From Streptomyces griseiscabiei (GTDB taxonomy: Bacteria; Actinomycetota; Actinomycetes; Streptomycetales; Streptomycetaceae), in contig NZ_JAGJBZ010000003.1 in NCBI RefSeq assembly GCF_020010925.1, forward strand, positions 496,001 through 560,000: a stretch of 64,000 bases of DNA, read 5' to 3'. This document shows positions 35,566 through 43,981 of this stretch, piece by piece. Position 1 is the stretch's first letter. Every line of letters begins with the position of its first letter. The notes beneath the pieces are model-generated. The model did not search any database, had not been told where the DNA came from, and was given only the letters and a program-made list of their open reading frames with translations. Position numbers and translations under genes: made by a program.

Positions 35566-36391
35566 GCCGTATCAGCGCGAACTGCTGAGCGCGGTCACGG
35601 ACGACGGCACGAGCAACTGGCTGAATATCCTCGCCGCGAACGGCTTCCGGATCCAACCGCACGCCAAAGGCGTGGAGTTCGAGATCAAGTACGCTCCCCA
35701 GCAATCCGGAACCCATGGTGAGCTGGGGGACTACGCACGGAACCTGCTCGCGCCGGACGGCCTGCCGGACGGTGTGATCTCTCCGTCCTGGCTTGTGTTC
35801 CGGTCCACCACTGTCGAGTACTGGCTGGTGGACGGCACCGAGTTGAGCAGGCAGCGCAAGCACGATGGCACGGATGCTCTGCAACGGAGAGCGCGTCAGG
35901 CCTTCCGGGACCCAGCCGCCGGCACGGCACTTGTCCAGGGCTATCGGAGCAAGGGCTTCCAGCGGAAGACACATCAGGTCTTCCGGGACCCGGCCGCTGG
36001 TACGCCGCTCATCCAGTCGACCGAGGAATTCCTCACCGACCCGGATCAGATCTCGGCCGCCCTCGCGGGCTTCGACAGCAGCGCCGGGGTGGTGCACAAG
36101 ACCCGGGCGAAAGGCCACTACGTCCATCTCTCCGACGGGATTGTCTTCAACATCGTCGAGTCCCGCTGCCGGATCGGTGACGCCGAGCAGATCCAGCTGG
36201 AGCTGGAGTACGGAGCGCACATCCATCACGAGTCTCGGGAACCGGTCGCGGAGTGCGGGCCGGACCAGCTCCGGACCCGCCTGTGGAGCCTTCACAATCT
36301 CCTGAAACCACGGTTCGACGCGGCAGGCCTGGCCACGACCGTCGAGCTCAAGCGCGACTTCGTCCAAGCCGCTCACGACAAGCACACCTGA
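35552..36391 (+). CDS. CYTH-like (triphosphate tunnel metalloenzyme) protein
   Basis: 279 aa. KGVEFEIKYAP contains the ExExK signature of the CYTH superfamily. Later segments follow the expected strand pattern with alternating charged residues: LSRQRKHD, QIQLELEYGAHI and TVELKRDF. CYTH enzymes act on triphosphorylated or similar substrates (inorganic triphosphate, thiamine triphosphate, ATP to cAMP). Between the strands sits a duplicated 14-residue segment (116-129 and 142-155). ATGATG begins at 35549; GGAG at 35541 fits the second ATG better. Translationally coupled to the HPr-kinase-like gene. The family call rests on motif reading only. Confidence 0.6.
   Translation: MAGLEPYQRELLSAVTDDGTSNWLNILAANGFRIQPHAKGVEFEIKYAPQQSGTHGELGDYARNLLAPDGLPDGVISPSWLVFRSTTVEYWLVDGTELSRQRKHDGTDALQRRARQAFRDPAAGTALVQGYRSKGFQRKTHQVFRDPAAGTPLIQSTEEFLTDPDQISAALAGFDSSAGVVHKTRAKGHYVHLSDGIVFNIVESRCRIGDAEQIQLELEYGAHIHHESREPVAECGPDQLRTRLWSLHNLLKPRFDAAGLATTVELKRDFVQAAHDKHT
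35897..36016 (+). repeat. Intragenic direct repeat in the CYTH-like gene
   Basis: Two 42-bp copies at 35897-35938 and 35975-36016 (period 78 bp, in frame) encode Q(A/V)FRDPAAGT(A/P)L(V/I)Q. Third-position differences show it is not a very recent duplication. Confidence 0.8.
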
Positions 36392-36604
36392 GCCGCCGAC
36401 GGAATGCCGATGCCCGCGAGCAGCGTCCATGGTGATCGGCTGTGCCGCGCCTCGGTGTCATGTCCCTCGTTCTCTTCCCGGCCAGTCCTCAAGGCACCCG
36501 TGGTGCGAGGGCCACCTCCTGGCGTCCACTGATGATCCGCACGAGGTGGAATACTCGCCGTCCGAGGAACTGGAACCGGTACCGCACGAGGGAAGGAAGC
36601 GAAG

Positions 36605-38305
36605 GTGGGGGCGTCGTGGTATGCCACCAGGAAGGCTGAGCGGGCCTGGGTCGAGGGGGTCGGGCTTCTGGGGCAGGGACGGACGGAGCCGGCCGTGGAG
36701 CGCTTCGAACTGGCGGTGCAGCACGATCCGTTCGCCGCCGACGCCTGGCTGGGGCTGCATGCCGCCGGGCATCGTCGGGCCGAGGCTCTGGAGGCGATGG
36801 CACAGCACCGGGGTTGCTTCGGCGCTCTGCGCACCAAGCACGGCATGCCGTTGAAGTCCCGGTTCGACCTCGGTTTCTACGTGACGTTCCGGCTGGAGAC
36901 CGCGCGTGACCTCTGGCTCGCCACCATGGCGGGGCTGTTGCAGGAACGGAGGCTGGGCGAGGCGTGGCAGTCGCTCGCGGAGGCGCAACTGGACTGCGAC
37001 GAGACGCGGTTCGTGTGTTCGCGATACGCCTTCCTCAAGCAGGACTGGCCCCTGGTCCTGCACTTCTCACGGAACATCACCGACGCGTTCCTTCGCGACG
37101 AGGCGCAACTGTACGTGGCCAGAGCCCTCGTGGAGCAGCACGTCTTCCACGAGGCGGTCAGCACTCTCGCCCCGCTTCCGCAGGCGCTGGAGAGGGAAAG
37201 TCGCTTCGAGGGTGAGGTCGCCTATGTGCGGGGGCTCGCACTCGAGGGGCTGGACAGGCCGGAAGAGGCGTTGCGGCAGTTCCAGTACGCCTTCCGCTGT
37301 TTCCCCACCCTCGCCGATGTCGCCACCCGGGCCAAGGCCGTCACCGTCCCGGCCACCGACATCCCGGACCAGGAGGCACCACCCGAGAAGGGGTCCACGA
37401 AGGGCGCTTCGGCCGGTCCCGACGGTGAAACGCGGGAGCTGTGGCTCGGCGAGGCGATGGAGCTGCTGGACGGCATGGTGGGCCTGGAGCCGGTCAAGCG
37501 GCAACTGCGCACCCTTGTGGCGCAGTTGCGGATGACCGCGGTGCGGAGGGAGCAGGGCCTCCCGTCGAGTTCGGGGCCCCAGCACTTCGTGTTCGCCGGG
37601 CCCCCGGGGACGGGCAAGACCACGGTGGCCCGGGTGCTCGGAAAGGTGTTCGCCGGCCTCGGCCTGCTCGACCGCGGCCATGTGGTGGAGACGCAGCGGG
37701 TCGACCTCGTCGGCCGGCATCTCGGGGAGACGGCCATCAAGACGAGCAGGGTGATCGATTCCGCGCTGGGCGGCCTGCTGTTCATCGACGAGGCGTACGC
37801 ATTGTCGAACAGTGGCTATTCCGGTGGCGACGCCTTCGGGGACGAAGCACTGCAGGTCCTGCTCAAGCGTGCCGAGGACGACCGGGACCGGCTGGTCGTC
37901 ATCCTGGCCGGCTACCCGGACGAGATCAACGCGCTGCTGGCCACCAATCCGGGACTGGCCTCGAGATTCACCACCCGCGTGACCTTTCCCTCGTACTCCG
38001 CCGACGAACTGGTGCGGATCGCCCACGGTTTCTTCGATTCCCAGGGAGATGTCCTGGACGAGGACGCCACCACGGCGCTCCGTGGGCACTGCGAGCAGGC
38101 CGTGGCCGACGGTCTCGTCGACCGGCTGGGCAACGGCCGTTTCGCCCGTGAACTGTGCCGGAAGTCCGCGGCACTTCGCGATCTACGTCTTTACGACCGC
38201 TACGGAGGCTCCGACACGCCCACCCGGGAGGAGATCGTCACCGTACGCCTCGCGGACGTCTCGGCCGCGTACAAGGAGCTTCACGACAGCGCGACCGCCC
38301 CCTGA
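36605..38305 (+). CDS. CbxX/CfxQ-type AAA+ ATPase with N-terminal TPR domain (EccA-like)
   Basis: 566 aa. Residues 1-270 are helical TPR-like repeats (VERFELAVQHDPFAADAWLG, ALRQFQYAFRCFPT). Residues 300-560 form an AAA+ domain: GPPGTGKTT, RVDLVGRHLGETAIKT, Walker B GLLFIDEAYAL, sensor 1 VVILAGYPDEIN, and an arginine finger in NPGLASRFTTRV. Domain order and length match EccA of ESX/type VII secretion systems. No EccB-E or WXG100 genes are present in the window, so the partner is unknown. GTG 36605 follows GGAAGGA. It is 213 bp after the CYTH-like gene and may or may not belong to the island. Confidence 0.85.
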   Translation: MGASWYATRKAERAWVEGVGLLGQGRTEPAVERFELAVQHDPFAADAWLGLHAAGHRRAEALEAMAQHRGCFGALRTKHGMPLKSRFDLGFYVTFRLETARDLWLATMAGLLQERRLGEAWQSLAEAQLDCDETRFVCSRYAFLKQDWPLVLHFSRNITDAFLRDEAQLYVARALVEQHVFHEAVSTLAPLPQALERESRFEGEVAYVRGLALEGLDRPEEALRQFQYAFRCFPTLADVATRAKAVTVPATDIPDQEAPPEKGSTKGASAGPDGETRELWLGEAMELLDGMVGLEPVKRQLRTLVAQLRMTAVRREQGLPSSSGPQHFVFAGPPGTGKTTVARVLGKVFAGLGLLDRGHVVETQRVDLVGRHLGETAIKTSRVIDSALGGLLFIDEAYALSNSGYSGGDAFGDEALQVLLKRAEDDRDRLVVILAGYPDEINALLATNPGLASRFTTRVTFPSYSADELVRIAHGFFDSQGDVLDEDATTALRGHCEQAVADGLVDRLGNGRFARELCRKSAALRDLRLYDRYGGSDTPTREEIVTVRLADVSAAYKELHDSATAP

Positions 38306-38341
38306 GCGCGTGCCGCCCGGTCCGGCCGCGGCCGGACCGGG

Positions 38342-38605
38342 TCACGCGAGCTGTTCCGTCGATCCGTCCGGGTGGACGAGAAGGCGGATCGTGCTGCCGA
38401 AGCGGTCGTCCGTGATGGCGGCCAGAGCGGGACCCCCCAGTTGCTGGGCGCGCTGCTGGAGGATGGAGAGGACGACGTCCTGGATGTCGCCGTAGGGCGG
38501 GGCGGTCACCGGAACGCCGTCGACGAGACCTGCGTTGGGCGAGAAGACCCGTATCTGGGCGCCCTGCACATCGGGCGTGCCTGAGGGGTGGGGCGCTTCG
38601 GTCAT
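38342..38605 (-). CDS. Small conserved-looking hypothetical protein
   Basis: 87 aa, acidic, with no TM or signal: begins MTEAPHPSGTPDVQGAQ and has a compact alpha/beta look (IRVFSPNAGLVDG, DIQDVVLSILQQRAQQLGG, FGSTIRLLVHPDGS). AAGGAAG eight bases before ATG 38605 fixes the start; the frame is open further up but inside the WhiB-like gene. It directly follows that gene on the minus strand and is convergent with the AAA+ gene. Function unknown. Confidence 0.65.
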   Translation of the reverse strand: MTEAPHPSGTPDVQGAQIRVFSPNAGLVDGVPVTAPPYGDIQDVVLSILQQRAQQLGGPALAAITDDRFGSTIRLLVHPDGSTEQLA

Positions 38606-38654
38606 CGTTTCTTCCTTTCGGCCGGTCCTCCCGGCCGGGCCACTCCGGCACGGG

Positions 38655-40124
38655 TCAGCTGTTCGTGGACTCGCTTCCGTCGACCAGGTCGTCGAGGCGG
38701 ATGTACGTGCCCCGTGAGACACGTTCCAGCTGACCGGACTTGACCAGGGTGGACAGTATGTTGCTGATGGTCTTCGAGGTGGCACCGTACCTGCTGGGCG
38801 GCATCAGGTGCAGCACGTCCGCGGCTGAGAACGCGTTCGGGAAGGTCGCCACGGTCCGCACCACCGCGGCACGGACGCTGACCGTGGCCGCCGGATGGTC
38901 GCGCGGCCCGGCGTCCGTGGAACCGTCACCGCGTGAAGCGAGCGGCTGGGGGCCGTTGCCGGCCGGCGCGCCGCTCGTCTCGATACGTGGCAGGAAGGAC
39001 CGGAGCTCGTGCAGCGCCGTGCGGACGGTCTCCAACCGGGGATCGCGGTCCCCGTCGGGCGTGGCCGTCAGCATGGTGGCGACCTTCTCTATGTTGGAGA
39101 GGGGAAGGAGGAGATCCCGCAGCAGCGGTCGCAGGAAGTCGCGGCGCAGCGCGGCCACGGGGTCGGTCATCGCGAGCTTCACACCCACGGAGCCGGTGAG
39201 GAGGGACGGCGCGCTCGCCTCGTCGCTCTCGCCCTCCCCGGCCGGGGAACCGTCGTCCGTCGGCAGCATGGAGACCAGGGCCGCCCGCAGATCGCGGATG
39301 GTGTCGAGTGTCTCGGGCGCGACATCGCCGCCGGGCACCCTGGTCAGCATGGCGGCGACCTGCTCGACGCTGAGCACCGCGGGCAGTGCGGATCGCACCA
39401 GAGGGCCCAGTACGGCCTGTCGTACGGCCTCGGCCGGGTCCTCCAGCGAGAAGGCGATCCGTTGTCCGGAGTCGACCCCTGCCATCGGATCTTCGTCCCT
39501 GCCTTCCAACGGTGCTTCCGTCCTCGACGGGATGTCCGGTCGCGCCGGTGTCGGCGCGGATGCCTCGGCCTGGGCCTCCTTCAACAGGTCCTGCTGCCGC
39601 TCCCGTTGCTCCTGAAGCATGTCGAAAGCGTCCAGGATCTGTTCCAGTTCGGGAACACCCTGATCACCAGGAGGCCGATACGGAACCGAACCGCCGGCAC
39701 GTGATCGCAGGCGAGCGAGTCGCCAAGGCGCGGACGTGCAGCCGGAACGGGTCGTGTCTCGGTGCGGAAGGTCGCCGTTCTCGTCGCCGATCCCGAGTCG
39801 GCGGCGGATCCAGCGGCGGTCCTCGGCGGTGGTCGCGGCCGTGTAGCCGTACGGCTCGGCCTGTGTGATCGCGTCCTGGAGACACTCGGCCCAGAGCGGA
39901 CAGGACGCGCACAAGTCGCGTGCGGTGTGCAGAAGTACCAGGTGGTGACGGCGCTGACTCGCGGATTCCTCGTGCGTGGGCCGGGCGTTCTCCAGCAGTG
40001 GGTGCTGGAACACGTCAGGGCGCCGCTGGCAGGACACCGCGGCATCGGGGACGCGGGGCCTGATGGGCTTGCGCGAGGACGGTATGGGTGGTGCGAACAG
40101 CGCCGTATGGCTTGCCATACGCAT
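38655..40124 (-). CDS. WhiB-like regulator with long C-terminal extension
   Basis: 489 aa. The N-terminal 110 residues are a Wbl domain: AAVSCQRRP supplies the first cysteine, DLCASCPLWAEC the CxxC and last cysteine of the [4Fe-4S] site, then EPYGYTAATTAEDRRWIRRRLG in place of the usual G(V/I)WGG turn and basic tail. The rest holds two similar helical blocks (SVEQVAAMLTRVPGGD and NIEKVATMLTATPDGD) and a winged-helix-like end (SAADVLHLMPPSRYG). Classical Wbl proteins are only 80-130 aa. ATG 40124 has GGGGGA upstream and a TTGACA promoter. Located between the AAA+ gene and the T4SS-like operon, it may regulate either. Confidence 0.78.
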   Translation of the reverse strand: MRMASHTALFAPPIPSSRKPIRPRVPDAAVSCQRRPDVFQHPLLENARPTHEESASQRRHHLVLLHTARDLCASCPLWAECLQDAITQAEPYGYTAATTAEDRRWIRRRLGIGDENGDLPHRDTTRSGCTSAPWRLARLRSRAGGSVPYRPPGDQGVPELEQILDAFDMLQEQRERQQDLLKEAQAEASAPTPARPDIPSRTEAPLEGRDEDPMAGVDSGQRIAFSLEDPAEAVRQAVLGPLVRSALPAVLSVEQVAAMLTRVPGGDVAPETLDTIRDLRAALVSMLPTDDGSPAGEGESDEASAPSLLTGSVGVKLAMTDPVAALRRDFLRPLLRDLLLPLSNIEKVATMLTATPDGDRDPRLETVRTALHELRSFLPRIETSGAPAGNGPQPLASRGDGSTDAGPRDHPAATVSVRAAVVRTVATFPNAFSAADVLHLMPPSRYGATSKTISNILSTLVKSGQLERVSRGTYIRLDDLVDGSESTNS

Positions 40125-40151
40125 GTGTGTAATCCCCCGTGATGATCTATG

Positions 40152-40181
40152 ATCACAAGGAACTCTAGAGCAATCTGTCAA
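40152..40181 (-). promoter_or_regulatory. Putative sigma70-type promoter of the WhiB-like gene
   Basis: On the minus strand TTGACA (40181-40176) is followed after 18 bp by TGTGAT (40157-40152), 28 bp before the ATG. A TGATC-ta-TGATCA-like inverted repeat overlaps the start region. Confidence 0.45.
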
Positions 40182-40251
40182 CCGTACGCAACGCACATGC
40201 AAATGATCCGGTTCGTTCACGCATAGGCGAATCGAGACATTCACGGCCGCG

Positions 40252-40950
40252 TCAACTGTCCCTGTTCGTCGTGTCCTTGGGGCCGGACCGCCTGCCGGAG
40301 AGCTTCCGTATCCCGTTGCGCAGAGCCCACAGACCGCCACCGCGCAAAGTCAGGACCGCGCTGACGCCGACGAACCCGATGGGGACGCCTGCCTCCGGCC
40401 AGACCATTCCCACACCCGACGCGATGGCGATGATCACATCGGCGCCCATGACGGTGACTCCGCGTCCCCCGGGGTGGGTCTTCGGGATCCAGGCACCGAG
40501 GAGCGCCATGCCGGCCAGTGCCCAGTACCCGAACACCGCTTCCCCGCTGACGACTGCCGAAGTGCCCCAGCGGGCCGCCTCGCCGGCCGCGGCGAAGTAG
40601 CCGGTCAGACCTGCGGTGAGCAGAGTCGACGCGAGGGCCAGCAGCAGTTGTCGCCGGCGCCGCATGAACCAGACGACCAGCCCCAGTGAGAGCAGCCCGC
40701 CGACCGCGACGAAAGACGAGCCGCTCGACGACGCGAGCGCGAACAAGGTGTAGGCGGCGGCGAATCCGAAGGCGATTCGGGGGAGGAGCCTGACGGCCCA
40801 CGCGTCGTCGCGGTCCTGGCGGACGAAGCGCCGGAGCAGGGCCGAGACGCTTCCCTTCTCCGCCTTCTCCCCCTGCTTCCGCCCCGTGCCGGTGCGTGCG
40901 GTCGTCCCGGCCCGATGGCCGTACGAACGACCGGTCTTCAGTGCGGGCAC
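40252..40950 (-). CDS. Multi-pass membrane protein of the T4SS-like operon
   Basis: 232 aa. A basic N-terminal 40 residues is followed by about five hydrophobic segments (IAFGFAAAYTLFALASSSG, FVAVGGLLSLGLVVWF, LLLALASTLLTAGLTGYF and others). The GTG start has GGAGG five to six bases upstream. No family recognised. It is the last gene of the minus-strand secretion operon, 80 bp after the VirB6-like gene. Confidence 0.7.
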   Translation of the reverse strand: MPALKTGRSYGHRAGTTARTGTGRKQGEKAEKGSVSALLRRFVRQDRDDAWAVRLLPRIAFGFAAAYTLFALASSSGSSFVAVGGLLSLGLVVWFMRRRRQLLLALASTLLTAGLTGYFAAAGEAARWGTSAVVSGEAVFGYWALAGMALLGAWIPKTHPGGRGVTVMGADVIIAIASGVGMVWPEAGVPIGFVGVSAVLTLRGGGLWALRNGIRKLSGRRSGPKDTTNRDS

Positions 40951-41030
40951 GGGTGCCTCCTCGATGTGGGTACGGACGGATGGGTGGGGGGTGGGGTGGG
41001 GCGCCGCGGTGAAGCGGCGCCCCGGCTCTG

Positions 41031-43343
41031 TTACGGGTTGCCCGAGTTGCTCACGCGGCCGCCGGTGCCTCCGCCGTTGGCGCCGGAGCCGGTGCCGCCG
41101 CCCGTGCCTCCGCTGTTGCCGCCGGAGCCGGTGGATCCCCCGCTGTTGCCGCCGGATCCGCCGGTGCCTCCGCTGTTGCCCCCGGAACCGCCTGTGTTGC
41201 CGGACGAGCCGCCGGTGTTGCCGGTATTACCGCTGCCGCCGCCGGTGCCGCTGTGGCCGCCGGATCCGGTGCCACTGCTGCCGCTGCCCGAACCGCTGAC
41301 GCGGCCACCACGCCCGGAGCCGCTGCTGGACCCCGAGCCACTGTTGGACCCGGAACCACCGTTGGATCCCGAGCCGCCGGTCGTCCCCTGGCTGCCGGTG
41401 CGGCCCGAACCGGGCTGGTTCGCCCCCTGGTTCCCGCCCTGGTTCGGGTTCTGCGGGTTGCCGCCGTTGCGCCTGCGCTGAACGGCGTCCCGCCCCGCAC
41501 GCCAGGCACGGCCGACCATTTGCTCCCCGGTCCGGGGCTCTGCATTCCTCGCCCTGGTGGCCGCCACCCGGCCCGTACCCCCCTCGTCGCCGGCCGCCGC
41601 CTGGCGCGGACGCTGCCGGGCACCGTCCCACCTGGCGCCCCGCCAGTCCAGACTCAGCTTGCCGGGGGCCCTGCCCGCGTCCGGAACGACCTGACCGCCC
41701 CCGAACTCCGGGCTGAACTCCCCGCTCGTCAGCTTCTCGATGAGCTTCCGGATCATCATCACCACGGCGATGCTGACCAGCATGAGCAGCATCAGCTGGC
41801 TGCCCAGCGCGATGTCCGCGGGGAAGATCATCTGATACAGGACCAGCAGCAGGGTCAGGATCACGCTGAAGCCCGCCCGGAGCACGAAGCTGTGCACGAA
41901 GGTTTCCAGCCAGCCCTTGAGCAGCTTCTGCTGTGAGGGGTGCATTCCGATGGCGGCGACCAGGGGGAGCATCACGATGAGGATCAGGGTGACGGCGTGC
42001 CAGAGGAGGGTGAGTCCGCTGAGGATGATCACCATCGTGCCGACGACGAAGGACGCGAGGAGGGAGTAGAAGGCCACACCCACCCGGGCCCCCGCGTTCT
42101 TGCCGGCCCAGGTGTCGAACGACACCGGGTAGATGTTCTGGTCCGGGGTGTCGTCCGCGTCGATGTCCTCACCGCCCGCGATGTCCTTGCGGATGGGCAC
42201 CCACTCGTCGTCCATCTTGTTCAGATCCTTGCCGAGGTCCTTGTTGGTCTCGGACTGGGCCACGAGCTGACGGACGCGGAGATCCTCACAACGGGCGCCC
42301 CTGCCGTAGTCGCAGGTGGCGTTCTTGTTGTCCGGAACGCAGACGCCCTCGCTGACCTTGCCGTCGCCCTCCTTCTTGAAGATGCAGTTCTTGCCCGGCG
42401 CACCGAACTGCCCGAGGGCCCAGGGGCGGAAGATGAGCGTGTCGTACATGGCACAACTCGACTGGCGCAGGCCCTTGTTGTAGTTGTCCTTCAGGTCGCA
42501 GGGCGGCTGCATCTCGCCCGACACCCCGGCCAGGGCGGTCGACATCAAGGCCGTGTTGGCATCTCCGATATGAGTGTCGGACCACTTCACGAACTTGTCG
42601 TAATTGCCGCCGGTGAGGAACGCCATGACGCCGATGATGCTGAGCGCGGCCCAGGAGACACCGGCCCACACCTCGCGGGTGTCGCCGGCCCGCCACTTGG
42701 TGAACACCCACAGACCGACGAGCAGGATCATGATGACCACGGCGGGACGGAGCACGTTGTCCCTGAGGGTCTTCACGACGCTGTCGCGGCCCTCGTACAG
42801 GCCCGCCATCGGACTCGGGTTGGAGGCGGTCTCCTTGACGGAGATCGACATCCTCGTGAAGAACTTCGTGAACGTGAAGATGGTGTCGGCCGCGCCGTTG
42901 TAGACCAGGTCCATCACGGCGCAGCTGTCGGCGCCGCTCCCGATGTCGCCGTTGTCCTCGGAGGCGTCGCCCCGGCCCTTGAAGGTCTGGGAGAAGTTCA
43001 GCCCGCGCAGGCCGTTCAACTCGTACATCGTGTACATCTCGGGGGAGCGGGGCATCTTCACCGCCCCGGTGACGCTGCCCTGGATGTTGAGACCCTTCTC
43101 GTTCTCCTTCTCGTCCGTCGCCCCCTCGTCCCACTGGTTGTAGGCGGGGAACACGCTCTCGGCGTCGCCCGCCGTGTCCATCTGATACTGGTCGTCGCCG
43201 GTGAAGTTGCAGGAGAAGTCCGCGTAGGCCGAGGACGGCGCGGCGAGGGTCAGGGCTATGAGGGTCAGCGCCACGAAGAGGACGGCGCGGACGGCCGAGC
43301 CCGTCCTGCCGAGGGTGCGGCGCAGCGTGTGGCGCGAGGACAT
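41031..43343 (-). CDS. VirB6/TrbL-like polytopic channel protein
   Basis: 770 aa. Signal peptide (VLFVALTLIALTLAAPSSAYA), then a cysteine-containing extracytoplasmic region (about residues 45-330) with several Cys pairs. A run of TM helices follows (VVIMILLVGLWVFTKW, ALSIIGVMAFLTGG, LLASFVVGTMVIILSG, LILIVMLPLVAAIG, ILTLLLVLYQMIF, LMLLMLVSIAVVMMI), and the tail of about 180 residues is Gly/Ser/Asn/Thr-rich. The helix layout fits VirB6/TrbL inner-membrane channel components. ATG 43343 follows AAGGAA. The low-complexity tail is unusually long. Confidence 0.78.
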   Translation of the reverse strand: MSSRHTLRRTLGRTGSAVRAVLFVALTLIALTLAAPSSAYADFSCNFTGDDQYQMDTAGDAESVFPAYNQWDEGATDEKENEKGLNIQGSVTGAVKMPRSPEMYTMYELNGLRGLNFSQTFKGRGDASEDNGDIGSGADSCAVMDLVYNGAADTIFTFTKFFTRMSISVKETASNPSPMAGLYEGRDSVVKTLRDNVLRPAVVIMILLVGLWVFTKWRAGDTREVWAGVSWAALSIIGVMAFLTGGNYDKFVKWSDTHIGDANTALMSTALAGVSGEMQPPCDLKDNYNKGLRQSSCAMYDTLIFRPWALGQFGAPGKNCIFKKEGDGKVSEGVCVPDNKNATCDYGRGARCEDLRVRQLVAQSETNKDLGKDLNKMDDEWVPIRKDIAGGEDIDADDTPDQNIYPVSFDTWAGKNAGARVGVAFYSLLASFVVGTMVIILSGLTLLWHAVTLILIVMLPLVAAIGMHPSQQKLLKGWLETFVHSFVLRAGFSVILTLLLVLYQMIFPADIALGSQLMLLMLVSIAVVMMIRKLIEKLTSGEFSPEFGGGQVVPDAGRAPGKLSLDWRGARWDGARQRPRQAAAGDEGGTGRVAATRARNAEPRTGEQMVGRAWRAGRDAVQRRRNGGNPQNPNQGGNQGANQPGSGRTGSQGTTGGSGSNGGSGSNSGSGSSSGSGRGGRVSGSGSGSSGTGSGGHSGTGGGSGNTGNTGGSSGNTGGSGGNSGGTGGSGGNSGGSTGSGGNSGGTGGGTGSGANGGGTGGRVSNSGNP

Positions 43344-43395
43344 CTGGATTCCTTGGACGAATGCGGACGACGAGAGCCGGCGGCGCACGAGGCGG

Positions 43396-43929
43396 TCAGT
43401 CGGTCGGGAAGTGATCGGTGAGGATGCAGCCGGTGGCGAGCCCCTGCTCCTTCTCGAAGCCGCTCGGAACGGTGAAGTCCGGATCACAGGTCAGATACTT
43501 CAGCCGGGAGGCCTTGAGGCCCTCGACCGTGCCGGCCGCCACCGGAACGACGGCGAAGTCCTGTCCCACCAGGAAACTCGCGTGACCGTCCCGGTCGGCG
43601 GCGGTCTGGAACTTCTTCATGTCCTTGATGGTGAGCAGGGCGATGGGAGCGCCTTCCCCGTCCTGGCAGACGGCGCGTTCCCCGATGGCCCACGAGGCGT
43701 CCGCGGCCTCCTCCTCGCCCCACGCGGTGCTGCGCCCGGAGGCGTCGTACTCGTCGCCGGTGGTGAGCTTCTCGCAGGTGACGAACGTGGTGAGGTACTC
43801 CTCGACGGACGCCATGTCCGACGCGCTGGGCAGATCGCTGTCCGACGTCCCCTCGTCGCTCCCGCACGCTGCGACCGCGGCCAAGGAGACGAGGGCGGCG
43901 CCGAGCGCCAGCGTTCGCTTGATTCGCAT
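43396..43929 (-). CDS. Lipoprotein of the T4SS-like operon
   Basis: 177 aa. MRIKRTLALGAALVSLAAVA precedes the lipobox cysteine (VAAC). The mature protein has several cysteines (TCEKLT, AVCQDG, LTCDPD, TGCILTD) that could form two disulphides. No family recognised. It lies 52 bp downstream of the VirB4-like gene and 52 bp before the VirB6-like gene, so it is probably a surface component of the same machine. Confidence 0.75.
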   Translation of the reverse strand: MRIKRTLALGAALVSLAAVAACGSDEGTSDSDLPSASDMASVEEYLTTFVTCEKLTTGDEYDASGRSTAWGEEEAADASWAIGERAVCQDGEGAPIALLTIKDMKKFQTAADRDGHASFLVGQDFAVVPVAAGTVEGLKASRLKYLTCDPDFTVPSGFEKEQGLATGCILTDHFPTD

Positions 43930-43981
43930 GCTGTCCGTTCCGTTCCCCGTGCTGATGAGTGGTGGTGGGTGCCCTGGCGGG

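Noticed and set aside
36605..38305. A type VII (ESX) secretion locus
   Set aside because: Only an EccA-like ATPase is present; no EccB, EccC, EccD, EccE, MycP or WXG100 genes in the window.
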